Source of the DNA: a virus
DNA: 64,000 bases
IMG/VR virus record: IMGVR_UViG_3300036785_000488
Location: 1-64,000 of that record
Reading direction: 5' to 3' (one strand)
Below, piece by piece: positions 15,775 to 23,679 of this stretch. The position numbers and the translations under genes are program-made. Each line of letters begins with the position of its first letter. The first letter of the stretch is position 1. The notes below the pieces were generated by a model, which saw only the letters and a program-made list of their open reading frames with translations, had not been told where the DNA came from and did no database searches.

Positions 15775-16082
15775 GACCGACGCCGTGGTCCGGTGCGCGT
15801 CGTCTGGAACTCACTCACCCAGTGCTCCTGGGCGAGCTTGAACCAGTGGGCGTCCTGCTCGGGCGTGAGCACGGCCAAGTGCCAACCGGCACCCTTGATG
15901 CCCTTGCCGTCCTTGCGGACCTTGTTGCCCTCGGCGTGGACGGCATGTGCCTCGTCAAGGGTGAGGTCGACCTTGATCCTCTTCACCTCGATGAGGTCAC
16001 CGTTCGGCCACGGGTCCTGGGCGCGGAAACGCTCGTCGGCCTCCAGGTCGAATGTGATGAAGAGTTGAGTGTCGACGTTCAT
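15771..16082 (-). CDS. Hypothetical protein
   Basis: 103 aa from ATG 16082 (ATGA overlap with the upstream gene). It has a beta-hairpin start (MNVDTQLFITFDLEADERF), a charged middle (VKRIKVDLTLDEAHAVHAEG), and ends with LTPEQDAHWFKLAQEHWVSEF and an Arg-rich tail. No family recognised. Mid-operon between two small coupled genes. Confidence 0.75.
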   Translation of the reverse strand: MNVDTQLFITFDLEADERFRAQDPWPNGDLIEVKRIKVDLTLDEAHAVHAEGNKVRKDGKGIKGAGWHLAVLTPEQDAHWFKLAQEHWVSEFQTTRTGPRRRS

Positions 16083-16381
16083 GACTCCCCCCTGGCAACG
16101 CGGTTCAGCTCGTCGGTCGGGATGCGGACCTTGACGATGAGGTTGGTGGTCTCCTTGCGACCGTTGAAGTAGAAGGTGACCGTGCGCGCAGCCTGGTCGA
16201 TGATGTGGTCGGTGTCACGGCGGAACTCCCTCTCCAGGGTGGCGAGGTCGTCGGAGCGACGCACGGTGAAGACAGCGTCACTGCCATCGGCGGCGTCGCG
16301 CACCAGGATGAAGCGGCGGCGGCTCGACACGCGGATCTTCTCTCCGAGAGGCAGCGTGTAGGTGGTTGGGTTCGGGTACAT
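16079..16381 (-). CDS. Hypothetical protein downstream of the structured leader
   Basis: 100 aa from ATG 16381, with AAAGGA 13 nt upstream. Basic, beta-rich N-terminus (GEKIRVSSRRRFILVRDAADG), then LEREFRRDTDHIIDQAA and beta strands (TVTFYFNGRKETTNLIVKVRI). It is the first gene after a 400-nt highly structured leader whose promoter is at 16788-16821, so expression may depend on that RNA. No family recognised. Confidence 0.75.
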   Translation of the reverse strand: MYPNPTTYTLPLGEKIRVSSRRRFILVRDAADGSDAVFTVRRSDDLATLEREFRRDTDHIIDQAARTVTFYFNGRKETTNLIVKVRIPTDELNRVARGES

Positions 16382-16781
16382 GAGTGTGGTCTCTGTTCCT
16401 TTCTGCCAGGCCCGACCATCGGGCTGGCATGGCGCTCTGCTCCGGTCATGATCCGGTGCCGCCTACACGAGGCAGAGCGTGCTGCTCATGAGCTGAATGA
16501 GAGAGTCTGGGCCAGCCCTATCGTCCCCTTGCCATCCCCCATCGATGCACCTCCGGGTTACTCTCCAGGTATTTTCGGGCTGTTCTCCAAGTTCGCTCCC
16601 CTTACCTTTCGCCCTCCACACACGTTCATTCAGGGATCCTCCACCGTTCTCAGGTGGCTGGTGGTCGTTAGCCGTCAGCGTGGTTTCATCGGGTTACTTG
16701 CGAGGGCACCTCCTCGGTCCCAGGCTCTGTCATTCAGCTCATGTCATGTCTTTGAGATGTGGTCTCCTCTCACTCGGTGGT
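16382..16781 (-). ncRNA. Candidate structured ncRNA / regulatory leader
   Basis: A promoter at 16788-16821 points into 400 nt with no convincing ORF. On the leftward transcript, 16742-16730 pairs perfectly over 13 bp with 16500-16488, and continues as AGAG/CTCT and CTGGG/CCCAG separated by single mismatches, giving 22 pairs closing a 255-nt domain. Inside are CAGCCC/GGGCTG (16582-16577 with 16518-16513), a hairpin CCACC/GGTGG (16657-16653 with 16645-16641), CGAGG/CCTCG (16716-16712 with 16705-16701) and purine-rich loops such as GGCGAAAGG. Downstream, CGCTCTGC pairs with GCAGAGCG, and a 10-bp hairpin (16405-16428) sits just ahead of the next gene's ribosome site. I do not recognise the RNA class. 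Confidence 0.7.
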
Positions 16782-16787
16782 GACACC

Positions 16788-16821
16788 ATGGTACCAGGTT
16801 CACACAGTGAATCGTACGCAG
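16788..16821 (-). promoter_or_regulatory. CCTGAC-type promoter driving the structured RNA
   Basis: Leftward: CTGCGT (16821-16816, variant of CTGACN), 22 bp containing TGTGTGAA, TACCAT (16793-16788). Unlike the other copies, no start codon follows at 6-7 nt; instead the structured RNA begins about 16781. Confidence 0.75.
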
Positions 16822-16850
16822 GTGTGCGAGTTTTTTGTTGCAGTTTGGTG

Positions 16851-17738
16851 TCAGCCGATCACCTCCTTGACCAGTGCCCTGGCCTTGGCGACGTTGGCCT
16901 TGGTCTCCACGATGGCCTGGAGGATCTGCTCCTGGCTGAGCCGGAAGGGGTTGTGCTTGGGGATCTTGGAGTCCTTGATGGCCTTCTTGATGGCCCTCTC
17001 GGCCTGAGCAGCCAGCCCGTCACCCAGACCAGCAGCCTGGAGAGCAGGGACGAGCTTGCGGATATGGGCCTCCTCGTCACCCCCGTAGTAGACGATGTTG
17101 CTGAGAAGGTGTGACAGTTCGTTGCGAGCGGCGACCTTGGTACGGAGCACGTTGCCGTCGATCCGCAGCGGCGAGCCGTCGACATCGGTGATGGCCTTCT
17201 CGGCCTTCTCGGCATCCTTGGCAGCCTTCTCGGCGGCACGAGCCGCCTGGGCCTCACGGTCGATGCGTGCGGGCCGGTTGTAGAGCGGGTTGGTCGGGGC
17301 GTCTGGGAAGCACACCGTGCAGGCGCGCTCTCCCCACTCCTCGACCATGGCGTCCTCGTTGCAGTCGGCCAGCTCCACGAGCCACCCGTACACAGTGGTG
17401 GGGAAGCAGGTGCTGCAGTTCATGCCACGGTGGACGTGCCCGTTGTCGTTGCGAACGAGGAAGTAGCGGTTCCACGGGCGGCGGTTGTACTCGACCTGGT
17501 ACGGCACCGAGGCAGCGATCAGCTCGGCGCGCTCGGCCTGGAGGGCCTTGATGTCCTCACGAGCCTTGAGCACCTCGTTGCGGTGGTATTCGGTGTCCCA
17601 CTTGACGAGCCTCTTCTCGGAGTACTCCAGGTGGTTGACCTCCATCATGATGTGCTGCTCAACACGGGCCTGGGCCTCGTAGTTGTCGGAGAGCACCGTG
17701 TCGATCTCGACCGGCGTCATGTCTGCTGTGTTCGTCAT
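16851..17738 (-). CDS. Actinophage conserved zinc-binding protein (FLVRNDNGHVHRG type)
   Basis: 295 aa from ATG 17738 (leaderless position). Residues about 25-70 are coiled coil. FLVRNDNGHVHRGMNCSTCF, about 90-110, then TTVYGWLVEL and GERACTVCFPDAP give His/Cys pairs for zinc. I know this block as conserved in many actinophage and actinobacterial proteins of unknown function. An Ala/Lys-rich linker and a helical C-terminus follow. It is divergently placed from the PP-loop gene at 17887. Confidence 0.85.
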   Translation of the reverse strand: MTNTADMTPVEIDTVLSDNYEAQARVEQHIMMEVNHLEYSEKRLVKWDTEYHRNEVLKAREDIKALQAERAELIAASVPYQVEYNRRPWNRYFLVRNDNGHVHRGMNCSTCFPTTVYGWLVELADCNEDAMVEEWGERACTVCFPDAPTNPLYNRPARIDREAQAARAAEKAAKDAEKAEKAITDVDGSPLRIDGNVLRTKVAARNELSHLLSNIVYYGGDEEAHIRKLVPALQAAGLGDGLAAQAERAIKKAIKDSKIPKHNPFRLSQEQILQAIVETKANVAKARALVKEVIG

Positions 17739-17779
17739 GGGGACCATGGTAGCAGGTACACACAGTGGATCGTACGCAG
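17739..17779 (-). promoter_or_regulatory. CCTGAC-type promoter (variant) for 17738
   Basis: Leftward: CTGCGT (17779-17774), 22 bp, TACCAT (17751-17746), GGTCCCC, ATG 17738. It is nearly identical to the promoter at 16788-16821 over its spacer (ACGATYCACTGTGTG). Confidence 0.8.
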
Positions 17780-17845
17780 ATAGGCGGATTTCTCCAGAAA
17801 AAAGTTTTCGTCTCTGACCTGGACATTCACCTATTTTGACTCATC

Positions 17846-17886
17846 CTGCTGTGTGGTAGGGCATTTTCACCTGTACAGTGTCCTCC
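17846..17886 (+). promoter_or_regulatory. CCTGAC-type promoter (variant) for 17887
   Basis: CCTGCTG (CTGCTG 17846-17851), 22 bp, TACAGT (17874-17879), 7 bp, ATGGCTAC at 17887. It is divergent to the promoter at 17739-17779; the interval 17780-17845 contains only T/A-rich sequence and no gene. Confidence 0.7.
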
Positions 17887-18864
17887 ATGGCTACCGCATC
17901 AACGCTCTACCTGGACGACGGGTTGGGCAACAAGATCCCCGACCTGACCAGGTACCACTGGCTCGTGGTCAACAGCTCGGCTGGCAAGGACAGCCAGGCG
18001 ATGCTCGACTACATCGTCGCCGTGTGTGACCTCCAGGGCGTGCCTCACTCCCGCATCGTGGTCGTGCACTGTGACCTCGGTCGCGTCGAGTGGGCTGGCA
18101 CCAAGGAACTCGCTGCTGAGCAAGCGGCTCACTACGGTCTCCGCTTTGAGGTGGTGGGCCGCAAGGGCACAGAGCACCAGGGACGCATCCTCGGTGACCT
18201 CCTGGAGCAGGTGTGGGAGCGCCACCAGGCGAACACTCGCCAGGGCAAGGAGCAAGAGGTCTCGCCGTGGCCCAATCGTGATAACCGTTGGTGCACCTCG
18301 GACCAGAAGACCTCGCAGGTGTACAAGCTGCACACGCGCCTCGCCGCCGAGTCTCGCAAAGCTGGTGTCGTCGGCCCCGCTCGCATCCTCGACATCCTTG
18401 GCATGCGTGCCGAGGAGTCCGACAAGCGGGCGCAGTTCGCTCCGTACGAGCACCTGGAGAAAAAGGCGTCGAGTGGCAACAAGCACGTCGACCGCTGGCT
18501 CCCTCTCCACACATGGACCGAGGAGCAGGTGTGGGACCGCATCTGGGCCGCAGGCACTCGCTGGCACTGGGCCTACGACAAGGGCATGGAGAGGCTCTCG
18601 TGCGTCTTCTGCGTGCTCGCCCCGGCGCACAACTGGGACATCAGCATCGAGTTCAACCGTGAGCTGGCTGACGCCTACGCCGAGATGGAGCAGGCCACCG
18701 GCCACCCGATGGTCGAGATGGCTCCGAACAAGGCCGAGAAGGCGCAGAGTCGCCCTGGCAAGAGGATCAGCATCCGGAGCACCATCGATGCGTACGACGC
18801 CCGCCACGCGGTCGCCACGCCGGTCTCGCTGAGGCCCAGCCGCTCAGAGTCCCTGGTCGCATAG
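17887..18864 (+). CDS. PAPS-reductase-like PP-loop ATPase/adenylyl-handling protein
   Basis: 325 aa from ATG 17887 (leaderless). VVNSSAGKDSQAML (28-40) is the SxGxDS PP-loop that binds ATP pyrophosphate. DNRWCTSDQKTSQVYK (132-147) and GMRAEESDKR (172-181) are typical of the phosphoadenosine phosphosulfate reductase branch, and CVFCVLAPAHNW (239-250) adds a CxxC pair, as in DndC-like members that carry Fe-S or zinc. Phage relatives are often called PAPS reductase, but the substrate is unproven; a role in DNA or tRNA sulfur chemistry is possible. Confidence 0.9.
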   Translation: MATASTLYLDDGLGNKIPDLTRYHWLVVNSSAGKDSQAMLDYIVAVCDLQGVPHSRIVVVHCDLGRVEWAGTKELAAEQAAHYGLRFEVVGRKGTEHQGRILGDLLEQVWERHQANTRQGKEQEVSPWPNRDNRWCTSDQKTSQVYKLHTRLAAESRKAGVVGPARILDILGMRAEESDKRAQFAPYEHLEKKASSGNKHVDRWLPLHTWTEEQVWDRIWAAGTRWHWAYDKGMERLSCVFCVLAPAHNWDISIEFNRELADAYAEMEQATGHPMVEMAPNKAEKAQSRPGKRISIRSTIDAYDARHAVATPVSLRPSRSESLVA

Positions 18865-18875
18865 TTCTTTTCGTC

Positions 18876-18916
18876 CTGACTGGTATCCGACACAACCGAG
18901 AGGTACACTGACCCAC
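18876..18916 (+). promoter_or_regulatory. CCTGAC-type promoter for 18917
   Basis: TTCTTTTCGTCCTGACT (CTGACT 18876-18881), 22 bp, TACACT (18904-18909), GACCCAC, ATGGCTAC at 18917. Confidence 0.85.
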
Positions 18917-19456
18917 ATGGCTACCACCACCCAAGAACATCACATCGTGATCGAGGCTCGCCAGCGCAAGGACGGCATCTGGCTGTACCGTGCTGTCTCG
19001 CCCGAACTCGATTGGAACACCGCTCAGACCGAGTGGGAGCGCCTGGACGACAGGCGTCGCACCAGGATCCAGGGCGTCACGCCTAGCGACCAGTACTTCA
19101 TGGTCCGCAACGCCAACGACCCGACATGGTCATGGCTCGACATGCCCAGGGTGTTCAAGGCTCGCCAACCCAAGAGCAATGGCAGGGACGCCGACGAGCG
19201 TGCCGCCCGTGCCTTCGCCAAGATCGACCCCCAGGGTGTCGTACGCGGCAACAAGGGCGGCTGGCTCTACCGCGAGGGCCAGCGTGAGCCGGTCGGTCAA
19301 GGCTGGGACAGCTACATGCGGCAGCTCAAGAAGTACCGCGACGTGATCCGTGCGGTGCCAGGCACCACTCCAATCAGTGAGTGGAACCACCAGCCGATGC
19401 CGTACTTCGCCGCCTGGATGATCCTGCCCAGTCTCGCTGAGAGGCCAGGGGCGTGA
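18917..19456 (+). CDS. Hypothetical protein, leaderless operon head
   Basis: 179 aa from ATG 18917. Mixed alpha/beta, Trp-rich (GIWLYRAVSPELDWNTAQ, YFMVRNANDPTWSWL, GGWLYREGQREPVGQGWDSY). No catalytic pattern seen and no family recognised. The stop overlaps the next start as GTGATG. Confidence 0.8.
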   Translation: MATTTQEHHIVIEARQRKDGIWLYRAVSPELDWNTAQTEWERLDDRRRTRIQGVTPSDQYFMVRNANDPTWSWLDMPRVFKARQPKSNGRDADERAARAFAKIDPQGVVRGNKGGWLYREGQREPVGQGWDSYMRQLKKYRDVIRAVPGTTPISEWNHQPMPYFAAWMILPSLAERPGA

Positions 19457-19695
19457 TGGAAGAGCGTTACACGCGCCTGTTCAAGACCATCCGCGACCGT
19501 GTCATCACCGAGTGGGGACGGGGTTGGGACAACCTGGGAGTACGACTACAGCGCGCGCTGCTCGCTGAAGCTCTAGTCGATCTCCTCATTGCCCAGGACG
19601 AGGACGTGTCCGCTGAGCGGGTGCGGGAGATCCTCGACGCAGGCCACGCATGGCTGTGCGAGTGGTACGAGAAGAACAGGGAGAACAACCCCTGA
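19453..19695 (+). CDS. Small helical hypothetical protein
   Basis: 80 aa from GTG 19453 (GTGA overlap) or the adjacent ATG 19456. Largely helical: RYTRLFKTIRDRVITEWG, LQRALLAEALVDLLIAQDED, VREILDAGHAWLCEWYEKN. No motif recognised. Second gene of a two-gene unit; the next promoter follows within 65 nt. Confidence 0.75.
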   Translation: MMEERYTRLFKTIRDRVITEWGRGWDNLGVRLQRALLAEALVDLLIAQDEDVSAERVREILDAGHAWLCEWYEKNRENNP

Positions 19696-19719
19696 AAAAA
19701 ATCCAAGAAATCCGCCAAC

Positions 19720-19760
19720 CTGAACGAAATCAAGAGAGTGAACCTGCTACAATGACATCC
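19720..19760 (+). promoter_or_regulatory. CCTGAC-type promoter (CTGAAC variant) for 19761
   Basis: CCTGAAC (CTGAAC 19720-19725), 22 bp, TACAAT (19748-19753), GACATCC, ATGGCTAC at 19761. Confidence 0.75.
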
Positions 19761-20285
19761 ATGGCTACCAACGACAAACCCGAACTCGCGATCCTCATCA
19801 GCAGCAGCGTGGACCGCAGCTACAACGACCCGTCCCTCAAGATCGAGGCCAACGTCGTGAACGTCGAAGACGGCACCAAGATCCGCAACCTGTCCACCAG
19901 TGGATGGGACCGCCATCCGGCGGCGGGCCTGGGCACGTCGACCTACGCCTACACGACGATGTCCTCGCACTGGGACGTCGAGTACCGCGACACCTACCTG
20001 ATGCGGCTGGAAGAGCTGGAGGCGATGGTCAAGTACCTTCGCAAGGTCTCCAAGGCCCTGGCGCGCATGAACGACCAGCGCGGCTACGCCGAATCCTTCG
20101 CAGAGCAGGTGATGCGGTTCGCTCAGGCTGTCGGGGCGCAGTGGTTCGTCTGGAAGAGGGACTCCTCGCAGACCGCTCTCACCTACGACAACGGCGACTA
20201 CCGGATCACCACCGACGCCACCATCGCTCGCAACCACGTCAACAGCCTGATCGACACCTTCAAAAAGGAGTACACGCAGTCATGA
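19761..20285 (+). CDS. Hypothetical protein
   Basis: 174 aa from ATG 19761 (leaderless). Starts with a beta-rich half (ELAILISSSVDRSY, IEANVVNVEDGTKIRNL), followed by helices (MRLEELEAMVKYLRKVSKAL) and a second alpha/beta part (WFVWKRDSSQTALTYDNG). No family recognised. Heads a four-gene coupled operon ending at 21497. Confidence 0.8.
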   Translation: MATNDKPELAILISSSVDRSYNDPSLKIEANVVNVEDGTKIRNLSTSGWDRHPAAGLGTSTYAYTTMSSHWDVEYRDTYLMRLEELEAMVKYLRKVSKALARMNDQRGYAESFAEQVMRFAQAVGAQWFVWKRDSSQTALTYDNGDYRITTDATIARNHVNSLIDTFKKEYTQS

Positions 20286-20590
20286 CCGACAACAATTACA
20301 TCCACCGCTACGCCGAGAACCTCGGCCACGGGCGCGGCATTATGCGGGTCGACATCGTCGTCCACGGCAAGCTGGTCAACTCTCACCTGGAGGGTTCACC
20401 GGCTCCCATCGAGACTGTGCGCGCCCATGAGAGCAAGCACATGATCGGGGACAAGCTGGCCGACGACCACGGCAACACCATCGCCCAGGAGGGCTGCGAC
20501 CGCTGCTTCTGCGGCTGCAAGTACTGGGAGTTCGACCGCTGTGTCGACTGCGGCACGCACATCTCCGAGATCAACAAGGAAAACCGATGA
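20282..20590 (+). CDS. Cys-rich zinc-binding protein
   Basis: 102 aa from ATG 20282 (ATGA overlap). The C-terminal 35 residues hold CDRCFCGCKYWEFDRCVDCG, at least six cysteines arranged as two CxxC-type pairs, enough for one or two zinc sites. The N-terminal part has no motif. Coupled to both neighbours by ATGA overlaps. Confidence 0.8.
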   Translation: MTDNNYIHRYAENLGHGRGIMRVDIVVHGKLVNSHLEGSPAPIETVRAHESKHMIGDKLADDHGNTIAQEGCDRCFCGCKYWEFDRCVDCGTHISEINKENR

Positions 20591-21060
20591 ACACTCGTAT
20601 CTTCCAAGAGACCACCGAGGAGTACCTCGACGCACATCACCCCGGCGTCTTCAACATGCACCGCATGGGTGAAAACCTCTGGTCCACGCTTTGCACCATG
20701 GCCGAGAAGGGCGGCTGGCGCGACGGCTCAGGCTGGATCTGGTCGAACCGTTCGACCCAAATCAAGATGTGCCAGTCGCTGGTCAAGCGTGGCTTCGTCA
20801 CCGTTGACGAGACCAATCCACAGCACCCACGGTTCACCACCGATCCCATCATCATAGGGATCTACCAGAACAAAGAGCGTGAGCTGGCGCGTGAACGTGC
20901 GGCGGCACGACGCCCCCAGGAGATCGCCAACGCCCTGGCAAGCCAACACACCAAGGCCCACCATTACGCCGTCGACCTGCTCATCTGGTTCCACCAGGTG
21001 GAGTACGACGAGTTGATGCAGCAGTACAAGGACGAGCACCCCGTGGAGGCGAACGCATGA
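20587..21060 (+). CDS. Winged-helix-like hypothetical protein
   Basis: 157 aa from ATG 20587 (ATGA overlap). Residues about 45-80 (GSGWIWSNRSTQIKMCQSLV, then KRGFVTVDETNPQHPRFT) look like a helix-turn-helix followed by a beta wing, as in small DNA-binding proteins. The C-terminal half is a charged helix. The wHTH reading is by eye only. Confidence 0.75.
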   Translation: MNTRIFQETTEEYLDAHHPGVFNMHRMGENLWSTLCTMAEKGGWRDGSGWIWSNRSTQIKMCQSLVKRGFVTVDETNPQHPRFTTDPIIIGIYQNKERELARERAAARRPQEIANALASQHTKAHHYAVDLLIWFHQVEYDELMQQYKDEHPVEANA

Positions 21061-21497
21061 GCACCACTCTCGGCTTCGTCTACAAGTACGAGAACCGGGC
21101 AGTGGCTGTCCATGCCGTGATCGACGGCAAGCCACTGTGCGGCACCGAGGTGGATATGACATCCTTTGAGACCTACCTCGGACAGCCCGACGACATCACC
21201 TGTCGTCGGTGCAAGATGTCAGTCAGCCACCGTGGGCACACGGTCGAAGAGCCTGGCGCGCAGGCAAGTGCTGACACAGTCCCGCAAACGCGTGAGCGGG
21301 ACACCTTCACCGACCTCCTGGGGCACCTGCGTGCCTTCCATGGCATGCCCGACTGCTTCAGGGCGGTCGACGGCGTCGAGGACAACATCCGTGAGCTGCA
21401 TGCCAAGTACCACCAGACACAGCCACCTGGGGCGAACTTTGGCAAGACCGCCCCTCCCCACTCTGCGGGAGATCTCACATATTTCTCTTCGCCCTGA
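21057..21497 (+). CDS. Hypothetical protein with zinc knuckle and C2H2-like end
   Basis: 146 aa from ATG 21057 (ATGA overlap). GKPLCGTEVD and DITCRRCKM supply three cysteines in a CxnCxxC pattern close to HRGH; later LLGHLRAFHGM resembles the helix of a C2H2 finger. The final 15 codons overlap the T-rich part of the next promoter. Function unknown. Confidence 0.8.
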   Translation: MSTTLGFVYKYENRAVAVHAVIDGKPLCGTEVDMTSFETYLGQPDDITCRRCKMSVSHRGHTVEEPGAQASADTVPQTRERDTFTDLLGHLRAFHGMPDCFRAVDGVEDNIRELHAKYHQTQPPGANFGKTAPPHSAGDLTYFSSP

Positions 21498-21534
21498 CTT
21501 GCATCTGTCACAACCATCCTGTACCCTTATGGAC
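21494..21534 (+). promoter_or_regulatory. CCTGAC-type promoter for ardC
   Basis: ATTTCTCTTCGCCCTGACT (CTGACT 21494-21499), 22 bp, TACCCT (21522-21527), 7 bp, ATGGCTAC at 21535. The stop codon of the preceding gene (TGA, 21495-21497) is inside the element. Confidence 0.85.
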
Positions 21535-22473
21535 ATGGCTACCACTACCAAAACCAAGAGCACCAGCTCTCCCAGGGACACCTACGCCGACGTGACAGCA
21601 CGAGTGCTTGAGGCTCTCGACGCTGGCACGGTCATGTGGCACAAGCCCTGGGTCAGCACCGACGGCGGGCCGGTCAACATCGATTCCAACCGCCGGTACC
21701 GGGGCATCAACGTGTTCCTGCTTGAGTTCACCGCCATGGAGAAGGGCTACAGCTCGTCTCGCTGGGGCAGCTACAAGCAGATCGCCGCTCGGGGCGGGCA
21801 GGTCCGCAAGGGCGAGAAGGGCACGCTGGTTGTGTTCTGGAAGATCCTTCGCAAGGAGGACAAGGTCGACGGCGAGACGCAGGTCAAGAAGATCCCCTTC
21901 CTGCGCCACTACACCGTGTTCAACGAGGACCAGGCTGACTGGGACGACCCCGAGACCGACAAGCGGCGCAAGCCTGCTGAGCGCGTCGAGCGCGACCCCA
22001 TCGAGGCGGCGCAGGAGCTGCTCACTGAGTACCTCGCCACCGGCCCCTCGCTGAGCCACGGGGGCGACAGGGCCTTCTACGTGCCGTCGTCCGACAGCAT
22101 CCGCCTGCCGCACATCGGTGACTTCAAGAGTGCTGAGCACTACCACAGCACCCTGTTCCACGAGGTGACGCACAGCACCGGCCACAGCAAGCGGCTGGCG
22201 CGTGACGGCATCGCCCAGGGCAGCTTCGGACGGTTCGGGGACGCGGTCTACTCCAAGGAGGAGCTGATCGCTGAAATGGGTGCAGCCATGCTCTGCGGCG
22301 TCGCTGGGATCGACCAGGCGGCGACCATCCCCGAGACCGCCGCCTACTTGGCGCACTGGCGTGACGCCCTGCGGGCCGACAACAAGCTGATCGTGCAGGC
22401 GGCGGCGCAGGCGCAGAAAGCTGCGGACCTCGTCCTCGGCACCACGTTCGACACCAACAAGGAGGAGTCATGA
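21535..22473 (+). CDS. ardC: ArdC-like antirestriction protein (ssDNA-binding N-domain plus zincin metallopeptidase)
   Basis: 312 aa from ATG 21535 (ATG 21529 is in frame but overlaps the promoter). Residues 12-135 follow the ArdC N-terminal domain: PRDTYADVTARVLEALDAG, WHKPW, YRGINVFLL, WGSYKQIAARGGQVRKGEKG. Residues about 195-290 form the zincin part with STLFHEVTHSTGHSKR (H209, E210, H213, possibly H217) and ELIAEMGAAMLC. ArdC proteins protect incoming DNA against host restriction. Phage copies are common; proteolytic targets are not established. The next gene begins in the stop (ATGA). Confidence 0.92.
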   Translation: MATTTKTKSTSSPRDTYADVTARVLEALDAGTVMWHKPWVSTDGGPVNIDSNRRYRGINVFLLEFTAMEKGYSSSRWGSYKQIAARGGQVRKGEKGTLVVFWKILRKEDKVDGETQVKKIPFLRHYTVFNEDQADWDDPETDKRRKPAERVERDPIEAAQELLTEYLATGPSLSHGGDRAFYVPSSDSIRLPHIGDFKSAEHYHSTLFHEVTHSTGHSKRLARDGIAQGSFGRFGDAVYSKEELIAEMGAAMLCGVAGIDQAATIPETAAYLAHWRDALRADNKLIVQAAAQAQKAADLVLGTTFDTNKEES

Positions 22474-22714
22474 ACACGATCCAGCGCGCCGTTCACATGA
22501 TGGACTGCGAGGACAACGTCAAGCGTGCCGTCACCACCTGGGCTGAGCTGATCCCAACAACCCACACAAGCTCTTCACCTTCGGGACCGAGGGCGACCTC
22601 TGGCGTGCGCGCTGCTACTGCGGCTGGGACAGCGAGTGGTTCGACACCAAGAAGGAGGCCCGTGAGGCACAGGTCGAGCACGACCTCTCAGAGCGTCTGA
22701 AGGGTTGGACATGA
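22470..22714 (+). pseudogene. Small zinc-finger gene broken by a -1 frameshift
   Basis: The frame opens at ATG 22470 in an ATGA overlap with ardC and reads MNTIQRAVHMMDCEDNVKRA up to about 22552. Beyond that point the clearly protein-like sequence is in the -1 frame: NNPHKLFTFGTEGDLW, RARCYCGWDSEWFDTKK and so on, ending at TGA 22712-22714 in another ATGA overlap with the next gene. The total length, 245 nt, is one base short of whole codons. CYCGW...H is a known actinophage zinc-finger layout. One deleted base (real or sequencing) or a programmed shift near 22550-22560 would explain it. Confidence 0.65.
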
Positions 22715-23229
22715 GCACCAAGGTGGTGACTGCTGATGACCTGCGCCCCGGCGACCATGTGGTTGCCGTGGGCGACGAGGCCGTCGACTTCAAGGTGCTG
22801 ACTGTCCACACGCACACGCACACCCGTGGCGGTGGGGTCACCATCGACCTGTACACCACCCGTGACCCGTGGCCCAACATCTACCTGGATGCGGAAGAGC
22901 TGGTGACCATCACAGTGAATGACCCGGTCCCAGTCGTACAGCACCAGGAACTGACCTGGCAGGAACGACAACGGTGGGGCCGGGACTCGCAGTGGCGTTG
23001 GTGGTACCACCCACCGGGCAGCCAGACCGGCTACTTGGTGACCGGTGAAGGCAGCAAGGAGCGACTGCTCCCGAAGAAAGACTGGCGCAAGCTGCCTCCG
23101 GTCAGCACCGGCTTCCACCGCATCCCCGACGATCCTGAGACCGGCAACCGCATGTGCGCCTGCAACAAGTGCGGCAAGGAGATGACCACACTGTCCATCG
23201 GCTACCACCGACAGAACACAGGTCACTGA
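22711..23229 (+). CDS. Hypothetical protein with C-terminal zinc site
   Basis: 172 aa from ATG 22711 (ATGA overlap). N-terminal beta-rich part with GDHVVAVGDEAVDFKVLTV and a His-Thr run (HTHTHTRGGG). A Trp-rich middle follows (WGRDSQWRWWYHPPGSQTGY). The C-terminus has MCACNKCGKEM, a three-to-four-Cys knuckle followed by His residues. No family recognised. Confidence 0.78.
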   Translation: MSTKVVTADDLRPGDHVVAVGDEAVDFKVLTVHTHTHTRGGGVTIDLYTTRDPWPNIYLDAEELVTITVNDPVPVVQHQELTWQERQRWGRDSQWRWWYHPPGSQTGYLVTGEGSKERLLPKKDWRKLPPVSTGFHRIPDDPETGNRMCACNKCGKEMTTLSIGYHRQNTGH

Positions 23230-23252
23230 CATGACACATCTTTTCTTTCGTC

Positions 23253-23292
23253 CTGACTTGTATCCAGACCCCCAAGGTGGTATCTTCTAGAC
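23253..23292 (+). promoter_or_regulatory. CCTGAC-type promoter for 23293
   Basis: TTTTCTTTCGTCCTGACT (CTGACT 23253-23258), 22 bp, TATCTT (23281-23286), CTAGAC, ATGGCTAC at 23293. Confidence 0.85.
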
Positions 23293-23679
23293 ATGGCTAC
23301 TGACACCGAACACTGGTTCATCAATCACGACAACCTCGTCATCACGGCGAGCTGGATGGCCGACAACGGCTACTCAGCCGGAGCCGTCGCACGCATGATC
23401 GAGAAGCCCTGGACGTACGAGGATGAGTTCAAGGCGGCTCGCATAGAGCTGGGCGAGAGTGCCGCCAAGCCGACACCTGGACAGGGGGACGAGCTGTTCC
23501 CTGAGGGTCGCCAGGTCTGGTACGAGGGCGATGACCCCAGGGGGTTCCTCGTCGCCATCAAAGAGCGTTTCGACCTTGAGCTGGAGCTGAAGGAAGACCA
23601 GTCGGGCTTCGCCTTCTTCTGCCCGCCTGGGTACGTCGATGCCATCGTCTACACCAATGAATGGCCTATCGGAACATGA
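23293..23679 (+). CDS. Hypothetical protein, leaderless operon head
   Basis: 128 aa from ATG 23293. Begins MATDTEHWFINHDN; helical middle (GAVARMIEKPWTYEDEFKAA) and a beta-rich end (FLVAIKERFDLELEL, GFAFFCPPGYVDAIVY). No family recognised. It heads an operon of at least nine coupled small genes running to 25724. Confidence 0.8.
   Translation: MATDTEHWFINHDNLVITASWMADNGYSAGAVARMIEKPWTYEDEFKAARIELGESAAKPTPGQGDELFPEGRQVWYEGDDPRGFLVAIKERFDLELELKEDQSGFAFFCPPGYVDAIVYTNEWPIGT

Noticed and set aside
21508-22356. 282-codon leftward frame
   Set aside because: Antisense shadow of ardC.
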